Of a DNA stretch of 64,000 nt, positions 16,106 to 26,400 are shown one piece after another. The notes below the pieces were generated by a model. It worked only from the letters and a program-made list of their open reading frames with translations. It was not told the DNA's origin and made no database searches. Location of the stretch: NCBI GenBank assembly GCA_905235685.1, contig CAJOMO010000005.1, forward strand, positions 62,001 to 126,000, read 5' to 3'. The stretch is from an uncultured Selenomonadaceae bacterium (GTDB lineage Bacteria > Bacillota > Negativicutes > Selenomonadales > Selenomonadaceae). The position numbers were made by a program, and so were the translations under genes. How positions within the stretch are numbered: the stretch's first letter is position 1; each line of letters begins with the position of its first letter.

Positions 16106-19100
16106 ATGGCTGAAACAAATTTCGTACACCTGCACAATCACACAGAATACAGTTTGCTGGACGGCGCGGCGCGCATTACCGATTTGCTTGAACAGGCAAA
16201 AAATTTCGGAATGGGCGCGCTGGCGATAACCGACCACGGCAATATGTACGGCGTGATTAATTTTTACAAAGCGGCGATTAAACGCGGGATTAAGCCGATA
16301 ATCGGGTGCGAAGTTTATGTTGCGCCGACTTCGCGGAAAATTCGCGCTGAAGTTGACGGCGAAAAATATTTTCATTTGGTGCTGTTAGCCGAAAACAACG
16401 AAGGCTACAGAAATTTGGTTAAGCTGGTATCTTTGGCGGCGACCGAAGGATTTTATTACAAGCCGCGCGTGGACAAAGAAATTTTACGAAAATATCACCG
16501 CGGCTTAATTGCCTTGAGTGCGTGCGTGGCGGGCGAAATTCCAAAGGCGATTTTGAAGCAAAATATTTCGCGCGCCACCGAAATTGTCAATGAGTACGTT
16601 GAAATTTTCGGGCGGAATAATTTTTTTCTGGAATTGCAGAATCACGGTTTGGACGAAGAAAAAATTGTTCGCGAGAATCTCATGAACATTTCGCGGGTGC
16701 TGAATATTCCGGTTGTGGCGACAAATGACGCGCATTATGTTCGCCGCGCCGACAGCGAATTTCAAGATATTTTGCTGTGCATTCAAATGAATAAAACGGT
16801 TGACGATAAACACAGGCTGCGCTTTCCCTCTGACGATTATTATTTGAAGTCGGCGGGGGAAATGCGCAGTCTTTTTGCTGAAATTTCGGAGGCGTGCGAT
16901 AACACTTTGAAAATTGCGGCGCGTTGCAATGTGACTTTCGAATTTGGAAAATTGCACTTGCCGATTTATCCTTTGCCGAAAAATTTTAAGAGCGATATTG
17001 AATATTTGCGGAAGCTTTGCCACGAAAAACTTTGCACGCGGTACTTGCTTTTCACCGACGAAATTTTGACGCGGCTGGATTATGAGCTTGACATTATCAA
17101 TCGGATGGGTTACGCGGGCTATTTTTTAATTGTGTGGGACTTCATAGATTTTGCGAAAAAAAATAATATTGCTGTCGGTCCAGGGCGCGGCAGTGCGGCG
17201 GGCAGTATCGTCGCGTACATTTTGGGAATTACCGAGATTGACCCGCTCGAATTTAATTTGCTGTTCGAGAGGTTTTTGAATCCGGAGCGCGTGACAATGC
17301 CGGATATCGACGTAGATTTTTGTTACATACGCCGCGAGGAAGTTATCGAGTATGTCAAAAATTTTTATGGCGAAGAGCGGGTCGCGCAGATTGTAACCTT
17401 TGGAACTTTGGCGGCAAAGGCGGTTGTGCGTGACGTTGTGCGGGCGCTGAATATTCCCTACGCGGAAGGCTCGCGGATTGTGGCAATGATACCCAATGAA
17501 TTAAAAATCACGCTTGACAAGGCGCTGCAGACTTCGCGGGATTTGGCGCGGGAATACGAAAACAACGCTCAAGTTCGGCGCGTGATAGATTTTTCGAAAA
17601 TGCTTGAAGGTTTGCCGCGGCATTCTTCGACGCACGCCGCGGGAATTGTCATTTCGAAATTGCCGCTGACAAATTACGTACCGGTGCAAATTTCCAATGA
17701 TACGCTCGTCACGCAATACGACAAAGACATAATCGAAGAACTCGGCTTGCTTAAAATGGACTTTCTCGGCTTGCGAACTTTGACGATAATTGACGAAACA
17801 ATTTCAAACTTAAAAAAAACGCGCGGGCTGAAAATCGACATAACGAAAATACCGCTGCGCGACAAATTGACGGCGGAAATGTTATCGGCGGGCGAAACGG
17901 GCGCGGTATTTCAAATGGAATCGGCGGGAATGACAAAACTTGTGCGGGATTTGAAACCGGAAGGATTTGCCGATTTGATACCAACTGTGGCGCTGTATCG
18001 CCCGGGGCCATTGGGCAGCGGCATGGTTGAAGATTTTATAAACGGCAAGCACGGCGTCAAGAAACCGGAATATCTTCACCCGAAATTAGAGCCGATACTG
18101 CGCGAAACGTTCGGCGTGATTTTGTACCAGGAACAAGTAATGCAAATCGTACAGGCGCTGGCGGGTTTCACTTTGGGGCAGGCAGATTTATTGCGGCGGG
18201 CAATGGGCAAGAAAAAGGCTGAGATACTTTTAGCGCAGAAGGCGAATTTTTTATCGGGCTGCGCGGCAAACGGCGTTGACAAAGATTTGGCGGCGAAAAT
18301 ATTTGAATTGCTGTTGCATTTTGCGGATTATGGATTCAACAAATCGCACTCGGCGGCGTATGCGTTAATCGCGTGGCAGACGGCTTACTTGAAGGCGCAT
18401 TTTCCGGTAGAATTTATGGCGGCGATGTTGTCAAGCGTGATGGATTCGGATAAGATGAACAATTATATCGACGTTGCGAAAAATATGGGGCTGAAGATTT
18501 TGCCGCCGGATATAAATTTGAGCGGCGTGCATTTTCAAGTTGAAGACGGCTCTATAAGATTTGCTTTGTCGGCGATAAAAAATATTGGCGAGGCGACGAT
18601 CAGCGGCTTAGTTAAAGTTCGTGAGAGCGGCGGCGAATTTAAATCGCTGTTAGATTTTTGTAAACGAATTGATTTGCGGGATTTTAATCGGCGCGCGTTG
18701 GAAAATCTGATAAAGTGCGGCGCATTTGATAGCATCGATTCGCGCAGAACGGCGTTATTGGCGTCGTTGGAGTCTGCATTTTGGGAAGGGACTATCGCGC
18801 AGGAAAATCGAGCGCGCGGGCAAGTCAATATTTTTGACGGTAAAGATTTTTGCGTGTCGAGTTACAGCGTGCCGGATATTCCTGAAAAGCCGCGGCTTGA
18901 AATTCTCAGCGACGAGAAAGACGCGCTCGGTTTTTATATGTCGGGCAATCCGCTTGACGAATTTGCCGATAAAGTTTCTGGACTTTTCAAAATCGGCGAA
19001 ATTAAACGCGATAAAAATTTTTCTGGCAAGAATATTAAAATTGGCGGCTTGATAATTGATTTGCGGCAAATTACCACGAAAAAGGGCGAAATGATGGCGT

Positions 19101-19471
19101 ACGTTACGCTTGAGGATTTGAGCGGCAAATTGAGTGTGAAGATTTTTCCAAATGTTTTTGACAGCTGCATGAATTTCATCATGATTGATGAGATTGTCAT
19201 CGTTGAGGGGCGGCTTGAAGGAGCTCATTTTGTGGCGAAAAATATAATTGCGGCGAAAGATTATGTTCCGGAAATTTATTTGACTTTGTCGAATGTCAAT
19301 CTTGAAAATCCTCTGCGCGATATTCTTAAAAAATTCTCCGGTGCAAGTTCAGTGTACTTCAAAAAATCCGGCAGGTGGCAACGTCAACCCGATTTGAAAG
19401 TTACAATTAACCCCGCCCTTCGCGCAGAACTCCAAAGTCTTCTCGGCGAAAATAATATTCGCATTTATTAA
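16106..19471 (+). CDS. dnaE: DNA polymerase III alpha subunit
   Basis: 1121 residues, the usual length for DnaE1-type replicases. The N-terminal PHP domain is seen in FVHLHNHTEYSLLDGA and AITDHGNMYG (residues about 5-55) and GCEVYVAP. The polymerase palm carries GPGRGSAAGSIVAY and the catalytic acidic motif MPDIDVDFCY (about residues 400-410). The fingers carry DRLGLLKMDFLGL-like DFLGLRTL and VALYRPGPLGSGM. Helix-hairpin-helix and C-terminal OB-fold regions (IKIGGLIIDLRQI, about 970) close the protein. It synthesises the chromosome as the catalytic core of the holoenzyme. An SD (GGAGCT) sits before the ATG. The gene directly follows the frameshifted radical SAM gene, and its transcript may end at the three-stem element downstream. 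Confidence 0.97.
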   Translation: MAETNFVHLHNHTEYSLLDGAARITDLLEQAKNFGMGALAITDHGNMYGVINFYKAAIKRGIKPIIGCEVYVAPTSRKIRAEVDGEKYFHLVLLAENNEGYRNLVKLVSLAATEGFYYKPRVDKEILRKYHRGLIALSACVAGEIPKAILKQNISRATEIVNEYVEIFGRNNFFLELQNHGLDEEKIVRENLMNISRVLNIPVVATNDAHYVRRADSEFQDILLCIQMNKTVDDKHRLRFPSDDYYLKSAGEMRSLFAEISEACDNTLKIAARCNVTFEFGKLHLPIYPLPKNFKSDIEYLRKLCHEKLCTRYLLFTDEILTRLDYELDIINRMGYAGYFLIVWDFIDFAKKNNIAVGPGRGSAAGSIVAYILGITEIDPLEFNLLFERFLNPERVTMPDIDVDFCYIRREEVIEYVKNFYGEERVAQIVTFGTLAAKAVVRDVVRALNIPYAEGSRIVAMIPNELKITLDKALQTSRDLAREYENNAQVRRVIDFSKMLEGLPRHSSTHAAGIVISKLPLTNYVPVQISNDTLVTQYDKDIIEELGLLKMDFLGLRTLTIIDETISNLKKTRGLKIDITKIPLRDKLTAEMLSAGETGAVFQMESAGMTKLVRDLKPEGFADLIPTVALYRPGPLGSGMVEDFINGKHGVKKPEYLHPKLEPILRETFGVILYQEQVMQIVQALAGFTLGQADLLRRAMGKKKAEILLAQKANFLSGCAANGVDKDLAAKIFELLLHFADYGFNKSHSAAYALIAWQTAYLKAHFPVEFMAAMLSSVMDSDKMNNYIDVAKNMGLKILPPDINLSGVHFQVEDGSIRFALSAIKNIGEATISGLVKVRESGGEFKSLLDFCKRIDLRDFNRRALENLIKCGAFDSIDSRRTALLASLESAFWEGTIAQENRARGQVNIFDGKDFCVSSYSVPDIPEKPRLEILSDEKDALGFYMSGNPLDEFADKVSGLFKIGEIKRDKNFSGKNIKIGGLIIDLRQITTKKGEMMAYVTLEDLSGKLSVKIFPNVFDSCMNFIMIDEIVIVEGRLEGAHFVAKNIIAAKDYVPEIYLTLSNVNLENPLRDILKKFSGASSVYFKKSGRWQRQPDLKVTINPALRAELQSLLGENNIRIY

Positions 19472-19501
19472 ATCGGCATTTCTTTTCTCGAAAAACAATA
19501 A

Positions 19502-19654
19502 CTACTTTCTTTCTCATTGCAGAAAGAAAGTAGCAAAGAAAGGCTAGCCCGCGCTTATGTAATTCGCTTCCAGCTCATACTAAAGAGCATGCCTTGCTGC
19601 GCAAGCCACGCAGGGGCGCGGGCAGGGGTTCGGGGCGCGCGTCCGTGCGCGCCC
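19502..19654 (-). repeat. Three-stem intergenic element, copy 1 (inverse orientation, long form)
   Basis: Stem III: CTACTTTCTTTCT (19502-19514) with its perfect complement at 19521-19533. Stem II: GCCCGCGC (19547-19554) with GCGCGGGC (19616-19623). Stem I: GGGCGCGC (19633-19640) with GCGCGCCC (19647-19654); its loop read on the minus strand is ACGGAC. The plus strand then runs TATTTTTTT, so it may also terminate dnaE. The inner part (ACTAAAGAGCATGCCTTGCT and GCGCAAGCCACGCA) is shared with copy 5. Confidence 0.8.
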
Positions 19655-19689
19655 TATTTTTTTGTTGTGTTTAAAATTTTTGTTGCGGA

Positions 19690-20274
19690 TTATAAATTTT
19701 TTTTGTGGACGATAGAACTAATTGCAAAAGCCATCCCCGCAAGCGGTATTTGCCTGTCAACGGCGCCGCATTCAAACGCCGATTTCGGCATACCGTAAAC
19801 TATACAGCTTTGTTCGTCCTGACCCAATGTCAAAGCGCCGTGCTGTTTCATTTCAAGTAAGCCCGCCGCGCCGTCGTGTCCAATTCCCGTCAAAATTACG
19901 CCCAACGAAGTCGCTCCGGCTAATTCGGCAACCGATTTAAATAAAATGTCGACAGCCGGACGGCAGGAATGTACCGGCGGCGCCATAAAACAACGAATTT
20001 GCAAATTATCATTGTAGCGGCAAAGTTTCATGTGAATACCGCCAGGCGCTATGTAAACGCAGTCGTTTTGTATCAGTTCGCCGTTTTCGCCTTCCTTGAC
20101 AGTCAAAACGCATTCGCGGTTCATTCGGTCGGCAAACAATTTCGAAAAGCCCGCGGGAATATGTTGCACGATAACTATAGGTGGGAGCGGCGGACGTAAT
20201 CGCGGCAAGATCGTTGCCAGCGCCTCCACGCCGCCCGTTGATGATCCTATCGCTACTAAATTTATTTTGCCCAT
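19690..20274 (-). CDS. CheB-type protein-glutamate methylesterase, catalytic domain only
   Basis: 194 residues from the ATG at 20274, preceded by AGGTGGTGAG; the upstream in-frame start at 20313 has no SD. The CheB methylesterase domain is complete: active-site Ser in AIGSSTGGVEAL (about residue 12), His in IVIVQHIPAGFS, and Asp in LTGIGHDGAAGLLEM, with PPVHSCRPAVDILF between. CheB removes methyl groups from chemoreceptor glutamates. The N-terminal response-regulator domain that normally controls it is absent. No cheR, cheA or cheW lies nearby, though two chemoreceptors are encoded at 56-63 kb. It follows the PIN/TRAM gene by 22 bp on the same strand and is probably co-transcribed. Confidence 0.88.
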   Translation of the reverse strand: MGKINLVAIGSSTGGVEALATILPRLRPPLPPIVIVQHIPAGFSKLFADRMNRECVLTVKEGENGELIQNDCVYIAPGGIHMKLCRYNDNLQIRCFMAPPVHSCRPAVDILFKSVAELAGATSLGVILTGIGHDGAAGLLEMKQHGALTLGQDEQSCIVYGMPKSAFECGAVDRQIPLAGMAFAISSIVHKKNL

Positions 20275-20296
20275 CACTCTCACCACCTGCAAAATT

Positions 20297-21526
20297 TTAA
20301 CGCGGTTTAGCAAAAATCATACGCCCCGCCGAAGTTTGCAACGCACTCGTCACTTCAACGGATATTGTACGACTTAAATATCTGTGCCCATTTTCGATGA
20401 CAATCATTGTGCCGTCGTCCAAATACGCCACGCCTTGCCCGGGCTCTTTGCCATCGCGGACAACTTGAACTTTCATAGTTTCGCCCGGAATCACCACGGC
20501 TTTAACGGCGTTTGACAAATCATTGATATTCAGCACCTCGACGCCGCGCAGCTGAGCAACTTTATTCAGATTAAAATCGTTGGTTATAATTTTGCCGCCG
20601 ACTTTCTGCGCGAGCCGAACCAATTTTGAATCGACTTCGTGAATATCTTCAAAATCCACATTCATAACTTCGACGTCCATTGACGGGTTGTCTTGAATTT
20701 TTTGTAAAACGTCAAGCCCGCGTCTGCCGCGAACGCGCCGCAAACTATCCGGCGAATCGGCTATGTGCTGAACTTCCTCAAGCACGAATACCGGAATTAA
20801 CAGCGTGCCTTCCAAAAATCCGGTTTTGCAAATATCGGCAATTCGCCCGTCGATTATAACGTTTGTGTCGAGCAATTTATAATTTTTATTTTTATCGGCT
20901 TTGACAAGGTTAACTTTCGGCTGAGAATTTTCTTCAACCGGCGGCGTTTCAACGGGCTTTTCTGTTTCAGTTTGAGTTTCGCTTTGAACTTCCGCCGACT
21001 CAAGTTCCTTAGCCTTTGCCTCACGGTTACGTAAAATTTCTTTCAAGACACGCGGCACAAAGGCGAAACTGCCGGTTAATTCGTGGCGCTTTTTAATCGT
21101 TATGCGAATGCCCAATGTGCCGAGCACGATACTAAAAACAATCGGAATATAATTCCCAATGACAGGAACACGCGAAAAAGCATTACCCAATAAATCCGCA
21201 ATAATAAGTCCTATCGCCAAACCCACAGCGCCCGCAATTACGTCGTGAATCGGCATTTTACTAAGCTGTTTTTCGACAAATGCTGTGAAATTTCCCAGGC
21301 GGCGAATCAGAAACGGCGAGACAAACCAACCGCAAATTCCGCCCAATATCGCGCCGATTGATATGCAAATCAAACTGGCTAAAGTCAGCTGGAAAATTCC
21401 CAGGTCGACTGAAAAAAGTTCCGTGGAAATTAAATCTGCCATAAACGGGCTTGCAAATCGGCAAAGCGCTCCGCCCGCTATGATCAACGTTAATGTTATA
21501 AAAAATCTTATCACTTTATCGAGCAT
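20297..21526 (-). CDS. PIN/TRAM domain membrane protein (YacL-like)
   Basis: 409 residues. The first 140 residues contain four hydrophobic segments (for instance VIRFFITLTLIIAGGALC and VIAGAVGLAIGLIIADLLG). A Glu/Thr/Pro-rich linker (about 170-205) follows. Then comes a PIN nuclease-like domain starting KLLDTNVIIDGRIADI (about 217) with LEEVQ and TNDFNLNKVA, and last a TRAM RNA-binding domain (about 350-405, GQGVAYLDDGTMIVIENG). This is the Bacillus YacL/TTHA0540 family, of uncertain function but with PIN acidic residues retained. In many Firmicutes it lies near ispD/ispF, cysS or disA; none of these is seen here. The RBS is AGGAGGTG on the minus strand. Confidence 0.85.
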   Translation of the reverse strand: MLDKVIRFFITLTLIIAGGALCRFASPFMADLISTELFSVDLGIFQLTLASLICISIGAILGGICGWFVSPFLIRRLGNFTAFVEKQLSKMPIHDVIAGAVGLAIGLIIADLLGNAFSRVPVIGNYIPIVFSIVLGTLGIRITIKKRHELTGSFAFVPRVLKEILRNREAKAKELESAEVQSETQTETEKPVETPPVEENSQPKVNLVKADKNKNYKLLDTNVIIDGRIADICKTGFLEGTLLIPVFVLEEVQHIADSPDSLRRVRGRRGLDVLQKIQDNPSMDVEVMNVDFEDIHEVDSKLVRLAQKVGGKIITNDFNLNKVAQLRGVEVLNINDLSNAVKAVVIPGETMKVQVVRDGKEPGQGVAYLDDGTMIVIENGHRYLSRTISVEVTSALQTSAGRMIFAKPR

Positions 21527-21596
21527 AAGCTACACCTCCTCAATTCAAATTTAACATATTAATATGAAAATTTAATGAGCCGCCTCTGAAAATAAA

Positions 21597-21642
21597 TACG
21601 CCACCAACTTTTTAAACTGCAAAATTTTTGGTTGATGGCGCA
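21597..21642 (-). terminator. Probable terminator of the rfbD-cupin transcript
   Basis: CGCCACCAAC (21599-21608) pairs with GTTGATGGCG (21631-21640), one mismatch. On the minus strand the stem is followed by TATTTATTTT. Confidence 0.5.
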
Positions 21643-21662
21643 CTGGTTTTTTCCTGTTGGAT

Positions 21663-22016
21663 TTAATTATGCGCAGGAGTTGTAATTATTATGGCGATAA
21701 AAATTAAATCCTCTTCGCCGATATTTTCAATACCGTGCATTGAGCCGTCGGGGCAAAAAGTCGTTTCGCCGGCGTTGACTTCGTAAAATTTATCGTTATC
21801 GTTGTATTTGGCTTTTCCCTGCAAAATATGATAAGTTTCAGAATCGCCGTAGTGGTAATGAGCGCCGATTGACGCGCCGACCGGAATTGTGACTTTGGCG
21901 AACATTTTGCACTGTCCGAGCATTTCAGCGGGCGTCAAAAGGTGCGTGATTTGAATTTCGCCCTTACCGCCGGCTTTATTTTTCGCCGAAACAGTTTCGC
22001 TTTTAATCAGCGGCAT
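21663..22016 (-). CDS. Cupin domain protein
   Basis: 117 residues from the ATG at 22016 (GGAGGG 8 nt upstream; the TTG at 22031 is within the SD region). Cupin motif 1 is IPVGASIGAHYHYGDSETYHILQGKAKYND, seen as GAHYHYGDSETYHILQG (about residues 52-70). Motif 2 is FCPDGSMHGIENIG (about 86-99). The two histidines, the glutamate and the later histidine form a likely metal site. Single-domain cupins range from isomerases to regulators, so no reaction is assigned. It starts 15 bp downstream of rfbD on the same strand, so a role in sugar-nucleotide or surface polysaccharide metabolism is possible but unproven. Confidence 0.8.
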   Translation of the reverse strand: MPLIKSETVSAKNKAGGKGEIQITHLLTPAEMLGQCKMFAKVTIPVGASIGAHYHYGDSETYHILQGKAKYNDNDKFYEVNAGETTFCPDGSMHGIENIGEEDLIFIAIIITTPAHN

Positions 22017-22031
22017 AAAATTTCCCTCCAA

Positions 22032-22883
22032 TTATTTTTTAATGCTGCCGGTTTCAATTAAAAATCTGCGGACGGCGTCCTGCCACTCCGGCAAACGATT
22101 AAAACCGGCGTCGTCTAAACTTTTTTTGCTGAGTCTGGAATTAAGCGGACGTTTCGCGGGCGTGGGGTAATCAGCGCTGGGAATTTTCTCAACGTTAATT
22201 TTTTTGCCAACCTGCTTGAAAATTTCTTCGGCAAATTCCGCCCAACTGCAAAAGCCTTCGTTCGTGGCGTGGTAAATTCCGAATTTATCGCTGTGAATCA
22301 TATCCACCAAAAGCGGCGCAAGGTCAGCGGTATAAGTCGGGCTGCCAATCTGATCGTCGACTATTTGGAGTTTGCGGCGGCGCTTGCCGAGTTCCAGCAT
22401 TGTCTTGACGAAATTTTTACCATTCGCGCCGAAAACCCAACTGATTCTTACGATAAAATAATCGCGCAGAATTGCCGCAACGGAATTTTCGCCTAAAAGT
22501 TTGCTCGTGCCGTAAATGTTAATCGGATTTTTTTCGTCGTGAATTTCGTACGGTTCAGAGCCTTCGCCGCCGAAAACGTAATCGGTGCTGACGTAAAGCA
22601 TTTTGGCGCCAACTTCGCGGCAAGCCTCGGCAATGCGGCGCGTGCCCATTCCGTTAACAGTCAAGGCAAGTTCGGCTTCCTCTTCGGCTTTGTCAACGGC
22701 GGTATACGCCGCGCAATGAATGACGGCTTCGGGCTTTTTCTCAAGGATAAAACTTTTCGCGCCTTCCTCGGTTGTCAAATCAATTTCGTTTCGGGTTGTG
22801 CCGATAAAATCTTCGCCGCGGCGTTCGAGTTCTTTAACGACGTCGTGACCGAGCTGTCCGGTAATTCCTGTAACCAAAATCAT
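22032..22883 (-). CDS. rfbD: dTDP-4-dehydrorhamnose reductase
   Basis: 283 residues from the ATG at 22883. The GTG at 22898 sits directly on the AAGAGG and is less likely, but the 14-nt spacing to 22883 is long, so the start is uncertain. The last step of dTDP-L-rhamnose synthesis is NADPH reduction of the 4-keto sugar. An SDR-type Rossmann fold begins MILVTGITGQLGHDV. DAVIHCAAYTAVDKAEEE, the YVSTDYVF block, the catalytic Y-x-x-x-K as YGTSKLLGE, and RISWVFG all fit RfbD. The partner genes rfbB, rfbC and rfbA form a separate minus-strand run at 37.6-40.1 kb, so this gene is split from its pathway by about 15 kb. Confidence 0.92.
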   Translation of the reverse strand: MILVTGITGQLGHDVVKELERRGEDFIGTTRNEIDLTTEEGAKSFILEKKPEAVIHCAAYTAVDKAEEEAELALTVNGMGTRRIAEACREVGAKMLYVSTDYVFGGEGSEPYEIHDEKNPINIYGTSKLLGENSVAAILRDYFIVRISWVFGANGKNFVKTMLELGKRRRKLQIVDDQIGSPTYTADLAPLLVDMIHSDKFGIYHATNEGFCSWAEFAEEIFKQVGKKINVEKIPSADYPTPAKRPLNSRLSKKSLDDAGFNRLPEWQDAVRRFLIETGSIKK

Positions 22884-22901
22884 ATTAGGTTTATTCACCT
22901 C

Positions 22902-23279
22902 TTAATAAATTTCCGCGTCTTCGGGATGTTTTCTGATGTAGTCCACGTATTTATTGTACTCGTCTTCAAAACCTTTGTCTTCCATTGCGTCAAGCTGAAA
23001 GGACATAAGCGCAATAGCGGCGATACGCGAAATTTCGTGCGATGGAAAAGTTTTAATCAAATGAATAATTGCTTTGGCGCTCTCTTCGATAACCTCGCCG
23101 TCGTACTTTGCGAAACGATTCATTAACAGCAAATCGAACATTTGTTGTTCCAAAGGCGACCAACCAAGCGCAATTCCGGCATTAGAGCGCGGATATTGCC
23201 CGTGAATATCAATTTCTTCGTCAGTGTCGCCAATATCCGGAATATACACTTCGTCGTCGTCAATAATGTTTTTCCGCAT
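22902..23279 (-). CDS. Hypothetical protein upstream of rfbD
   Basis: 125 residues with a good SD (GGGAGGG) 9 nt before the ATG. It is acidic at the N-terminus (KNIIDDDEVYIPDIGDTDEE). A helical region follows (about residues 40-110, with SPLEQQMFDLLLMNRFAKYDGEVIEES read in parts) that looks like a stack of amphipathic helices. No signal peptide, transmembrane segment or known motif was recognised. It precedes rfbD by 19 bp and may be its first co-transcribed gene. I do not recognise the family. Confidence 0.6.
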   Translation of the reverse strand: MRKNIIDDDEVYIPDIGDTDEEIDIHGQYPRSNAGIALGWSPLEQQMFDLLLMNRFAKYDGEVIEESAKAIIHLIKTFPSHEISRIAAIALMSFQLDAMEDKGFEDEYNKYVDYIRKHPEDAEIY

Positions 23280-23406
23280 TTATAAAATCCCTCCCAATGA
23301 ATTTTTTGGTATAACCGCGCTTAGTATATACCGATTGGCAATTTAAATCAAGTAAAGTGTTTTATGCGGGCGCGGCAGGATTTTTTTCAGCGGGCGTCAA
23401 ATAAAC

Positions 23407-23435
23407 TTGCAATGCTAAAAAGCAGATTGTTAATT
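23407..23435 (+). promoter_or_regulatory. Possible promoter of the 1828-residue protein gene
   Basis: TTGCAA at 23407-23412 and TTAATT at 23430-23435, 17-bp spacer, close to AAGGAGGG at 23442. The -10 is weak. Confidence 0.35.
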
Positions 23436-23457
23436 TTTTGTTAAGGAGGGATTCCCA

Positions 23458-26400
23458 ATGGATAGTCTAAGCTCCGAAATGATTGAACAACTTCGAGGTT
23501 TATTTGGGCAAATGGTTGAATCGCGACGGCATTTGCGCCCGATTTTATCAGACATTGCCGCCTCGATTGACAAGGGCTTTTTCATTGACGCTGATTCTGA
23601 AGAAGTAAATCAGCTGTTGAAAAAAATTTTGGAAGTGCAGGAGCAACTTTCCGGTGTCGAACAGCTTAAACGCGCCGCCAATTCAAAAAAACTTGAGCAA
23701 GTCGATAAAAGCCTGGGTTTATTGGAGCAAAATTGTAAACGCGACGAAATTAATTCAACCCTTGCGCGAATTTCCACTTTGGTTGTGGATTCGGAAGATC
23801 AAGCGATTTTGGACGCCGTTATGAAGGTTAAAATGCAGGCTGAACATTTGAGAAACAAATCCGGCAAATTAGAGCCCGCGCAATTCGATAAGCAAGCCGA
23901 GAGGTTTGTTTTGCTCGTTGAAATTATCGACAACGCGGAGGCTTTTTCCGCCAATGATTTTTTGAAAATCTCCGCCAGTTTCCAGGACAACCCGCTAATC
24001 GGTATGATTTTGACGAGTCATATTTTGCATTTTCCGCAGCCGGTTGAGGAAGAAGATTACGCTGAAGAAACTCCGCCGCCCAATGACGATAAGGAAAGTG
24101 CTTCGACTGAGCCGACTAAACACAAATTGAGCGCGGTTCGTCGGCAGGCGGATAAAATTCAGCCCGACCTTTCGCTGGTGCTTGTTGACGAAAAAAATTT
24201 TGTTATCGAAAAGGCGACCGTGAAAAAGTTGCTCACGATTAAATCTTTCAACAACAAGGTACATGAACTTTTTGACGCGGTTGATCCGATGCCGATTTTC
24301 AAAGTGCTGATTAAAACCAGGATATTTTTCAGCGACGACCCGAAGGATATTTTGGTTTCCGGCAAATTGACGAAAAAAATTGCCGCGCTTGTTCCGCGCA
24401 TTTTCAACAAACTTTTCAGTTGGGGAATTGTCGACAAAATCACGTGGCGCGGACGCGAATTTTATTTTCTTAATGATTTTGGCTTAGATTTGTGCATTCG
24501 TTCGTTTACGCACACTTCGCCGCCTTCGCCCGCTGAAAATTATTTTTCCGAAATGGTAAATTCTCTGCAATTTTCGATTATGCTCATGTCGGAGGCGCGG
24601 CTCAAAGGCGACCTCAAAATCAAATTCAATTACAATCCGAAAATACCGGCGGCGCGCGCGCTTATGCTTTCCAAAGAAGGCTCTATCGATGTAATTTTAA
24701 TGTTCTCGCTGATTTTGCTCGGCGAAAAGTGGGAACTTCAAATTGCGCGTTTCAAGCTTTTAATCGAACACGAAATTGATTCGCCTGCTGAATTGAAGGC
24801 GGTATTTTTATTTGCGTTTTCGGATAAAGATTTGCCGTGGCTGAAATTTTTCGACACCACCAAATTCAAGAAGATAAAATTTTTTATGCTGACGTGGGAC
24901 GGACTTTTGGATCAAGACGGCAAGGAAGTTGATTTGGACAATTGGAAAGACCTTTGCAATATTTCCGCGCCTATGGAAAATCCCAATTTCAGAAATTTTA
25001 AGCCGAAGGGCAGACCCAAAAAAAATGTCACTGTCGAAGATATTTTTGGATTTAAAACCGCCAAAAAACCAGCCGCGCCGAAAACTAATCCGCAGCCTAA
25101 AGAGCCCGAAATAAACCTTTTCGATTTTGACACCGCCGACGAAGATATTTCCGCGGAAGAAATTTTTGAAACCGAAATTGACGAGCCGATTGTTGACGTG
25201 GAAACCGAGCCGGTTATTGAAGTCGATGTTGAAACTGAAACTGAAATTATTTTTGAGCCGGAAGCCGAAACTAAAATTGAGCCGACGCCCGCGCCGGAGC
25301 CGGAAATTGAGATTGTCAAAACTTCGGACGAAGATATTGTAACGGCGGATATTTTGAGCAGTGTAACTAATCTTTTCAAAATCGGCGCGAATGGGCGCGG
25401 TATGCTGGCGTTGCACGCGCTGAAGGATTATTTTTCGGGCGAAGACGACGGCGAATTGGCGGTTGAATCGCTCACGAAAGAAATTGGCTTTATTCTTGAC
25501 GACCCGCTGACTTTGCGCAATCTGCATAATTTTGACACGTTTAACTTTTGGACGGGCGGCGCGGAAATTCCTAAGGCGAATCTCGGCAACACGTTTGATT
25601 ATCTGAATCTAGCCGCGACGATTAAAAATTTCTTTGCGCCCGCGAATCCTACCAGTTATCAACTTCAAAAACTTTGGAAACAAATTAACGAAGATAAGGC
25701 TAACAGCGTACTGAAAACTTTGCCCGCCGCGAAAAATCTTATCAGCGTTTTTAACATTTTCACTGAAAAAACTCACCGCGCCTTTGCCGATTGCCTTAGT
25801 CAGAGCGGCGATACCGGAGAAAATAAATTCAAAGCCGTGCTCGCGCAGATTGAGAATATGAAAAATGTTATCGAAAATGTTTTGCACTCGGACGTGAATC
25901 ACCGCCGCGTCAAAGACGTTATCACTCAGCTTTTCCGCAACAACGGCTTAGCGCGGAAATATCTTGACGTGGATAAATTTTCTGTGGACGAGATTTTGGA
26001 TTTTTGCCGCCGCTTCGAAAAGGTTGACCTGCGCGAGATTGTTGCCGACGCGAACGCGACGATTGACGACGAACTTTTTTCTGAAGATAAAATCGGCGAA
26101 TTTCTTGACTACGTTTGGGACAATCCGGTTGTGCAGATTGTTCGCCGCGAACACGAGCCATTTCACGGACCGAAACGCAAAAAAGTTACCGTGACGATGA
26201 CGCAACTTTTGACTACGCTTTTAAGTTATGTTCACGCGAAGAAAAATCTTGAAATTTCGGGCGGAAATGCTAAGCAGAGCGCGCCGGTTGATAAAGCGCT
26301 GGATATTTTAACCGATTTGAAAAAGCAAATCAATCGCGTAGATAAACGTTTGAATTTGGGCAATTTGGTTTTCCGCGCGTTTGTCGAAAATCTGATTAAG

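Noticed and set aside
19517-19798. 93-codon open frame in the dnaE-cheB gap
   Set aside because: It lies in the three-stem element and the cheB 3' end; no SD and no conserved pattern.
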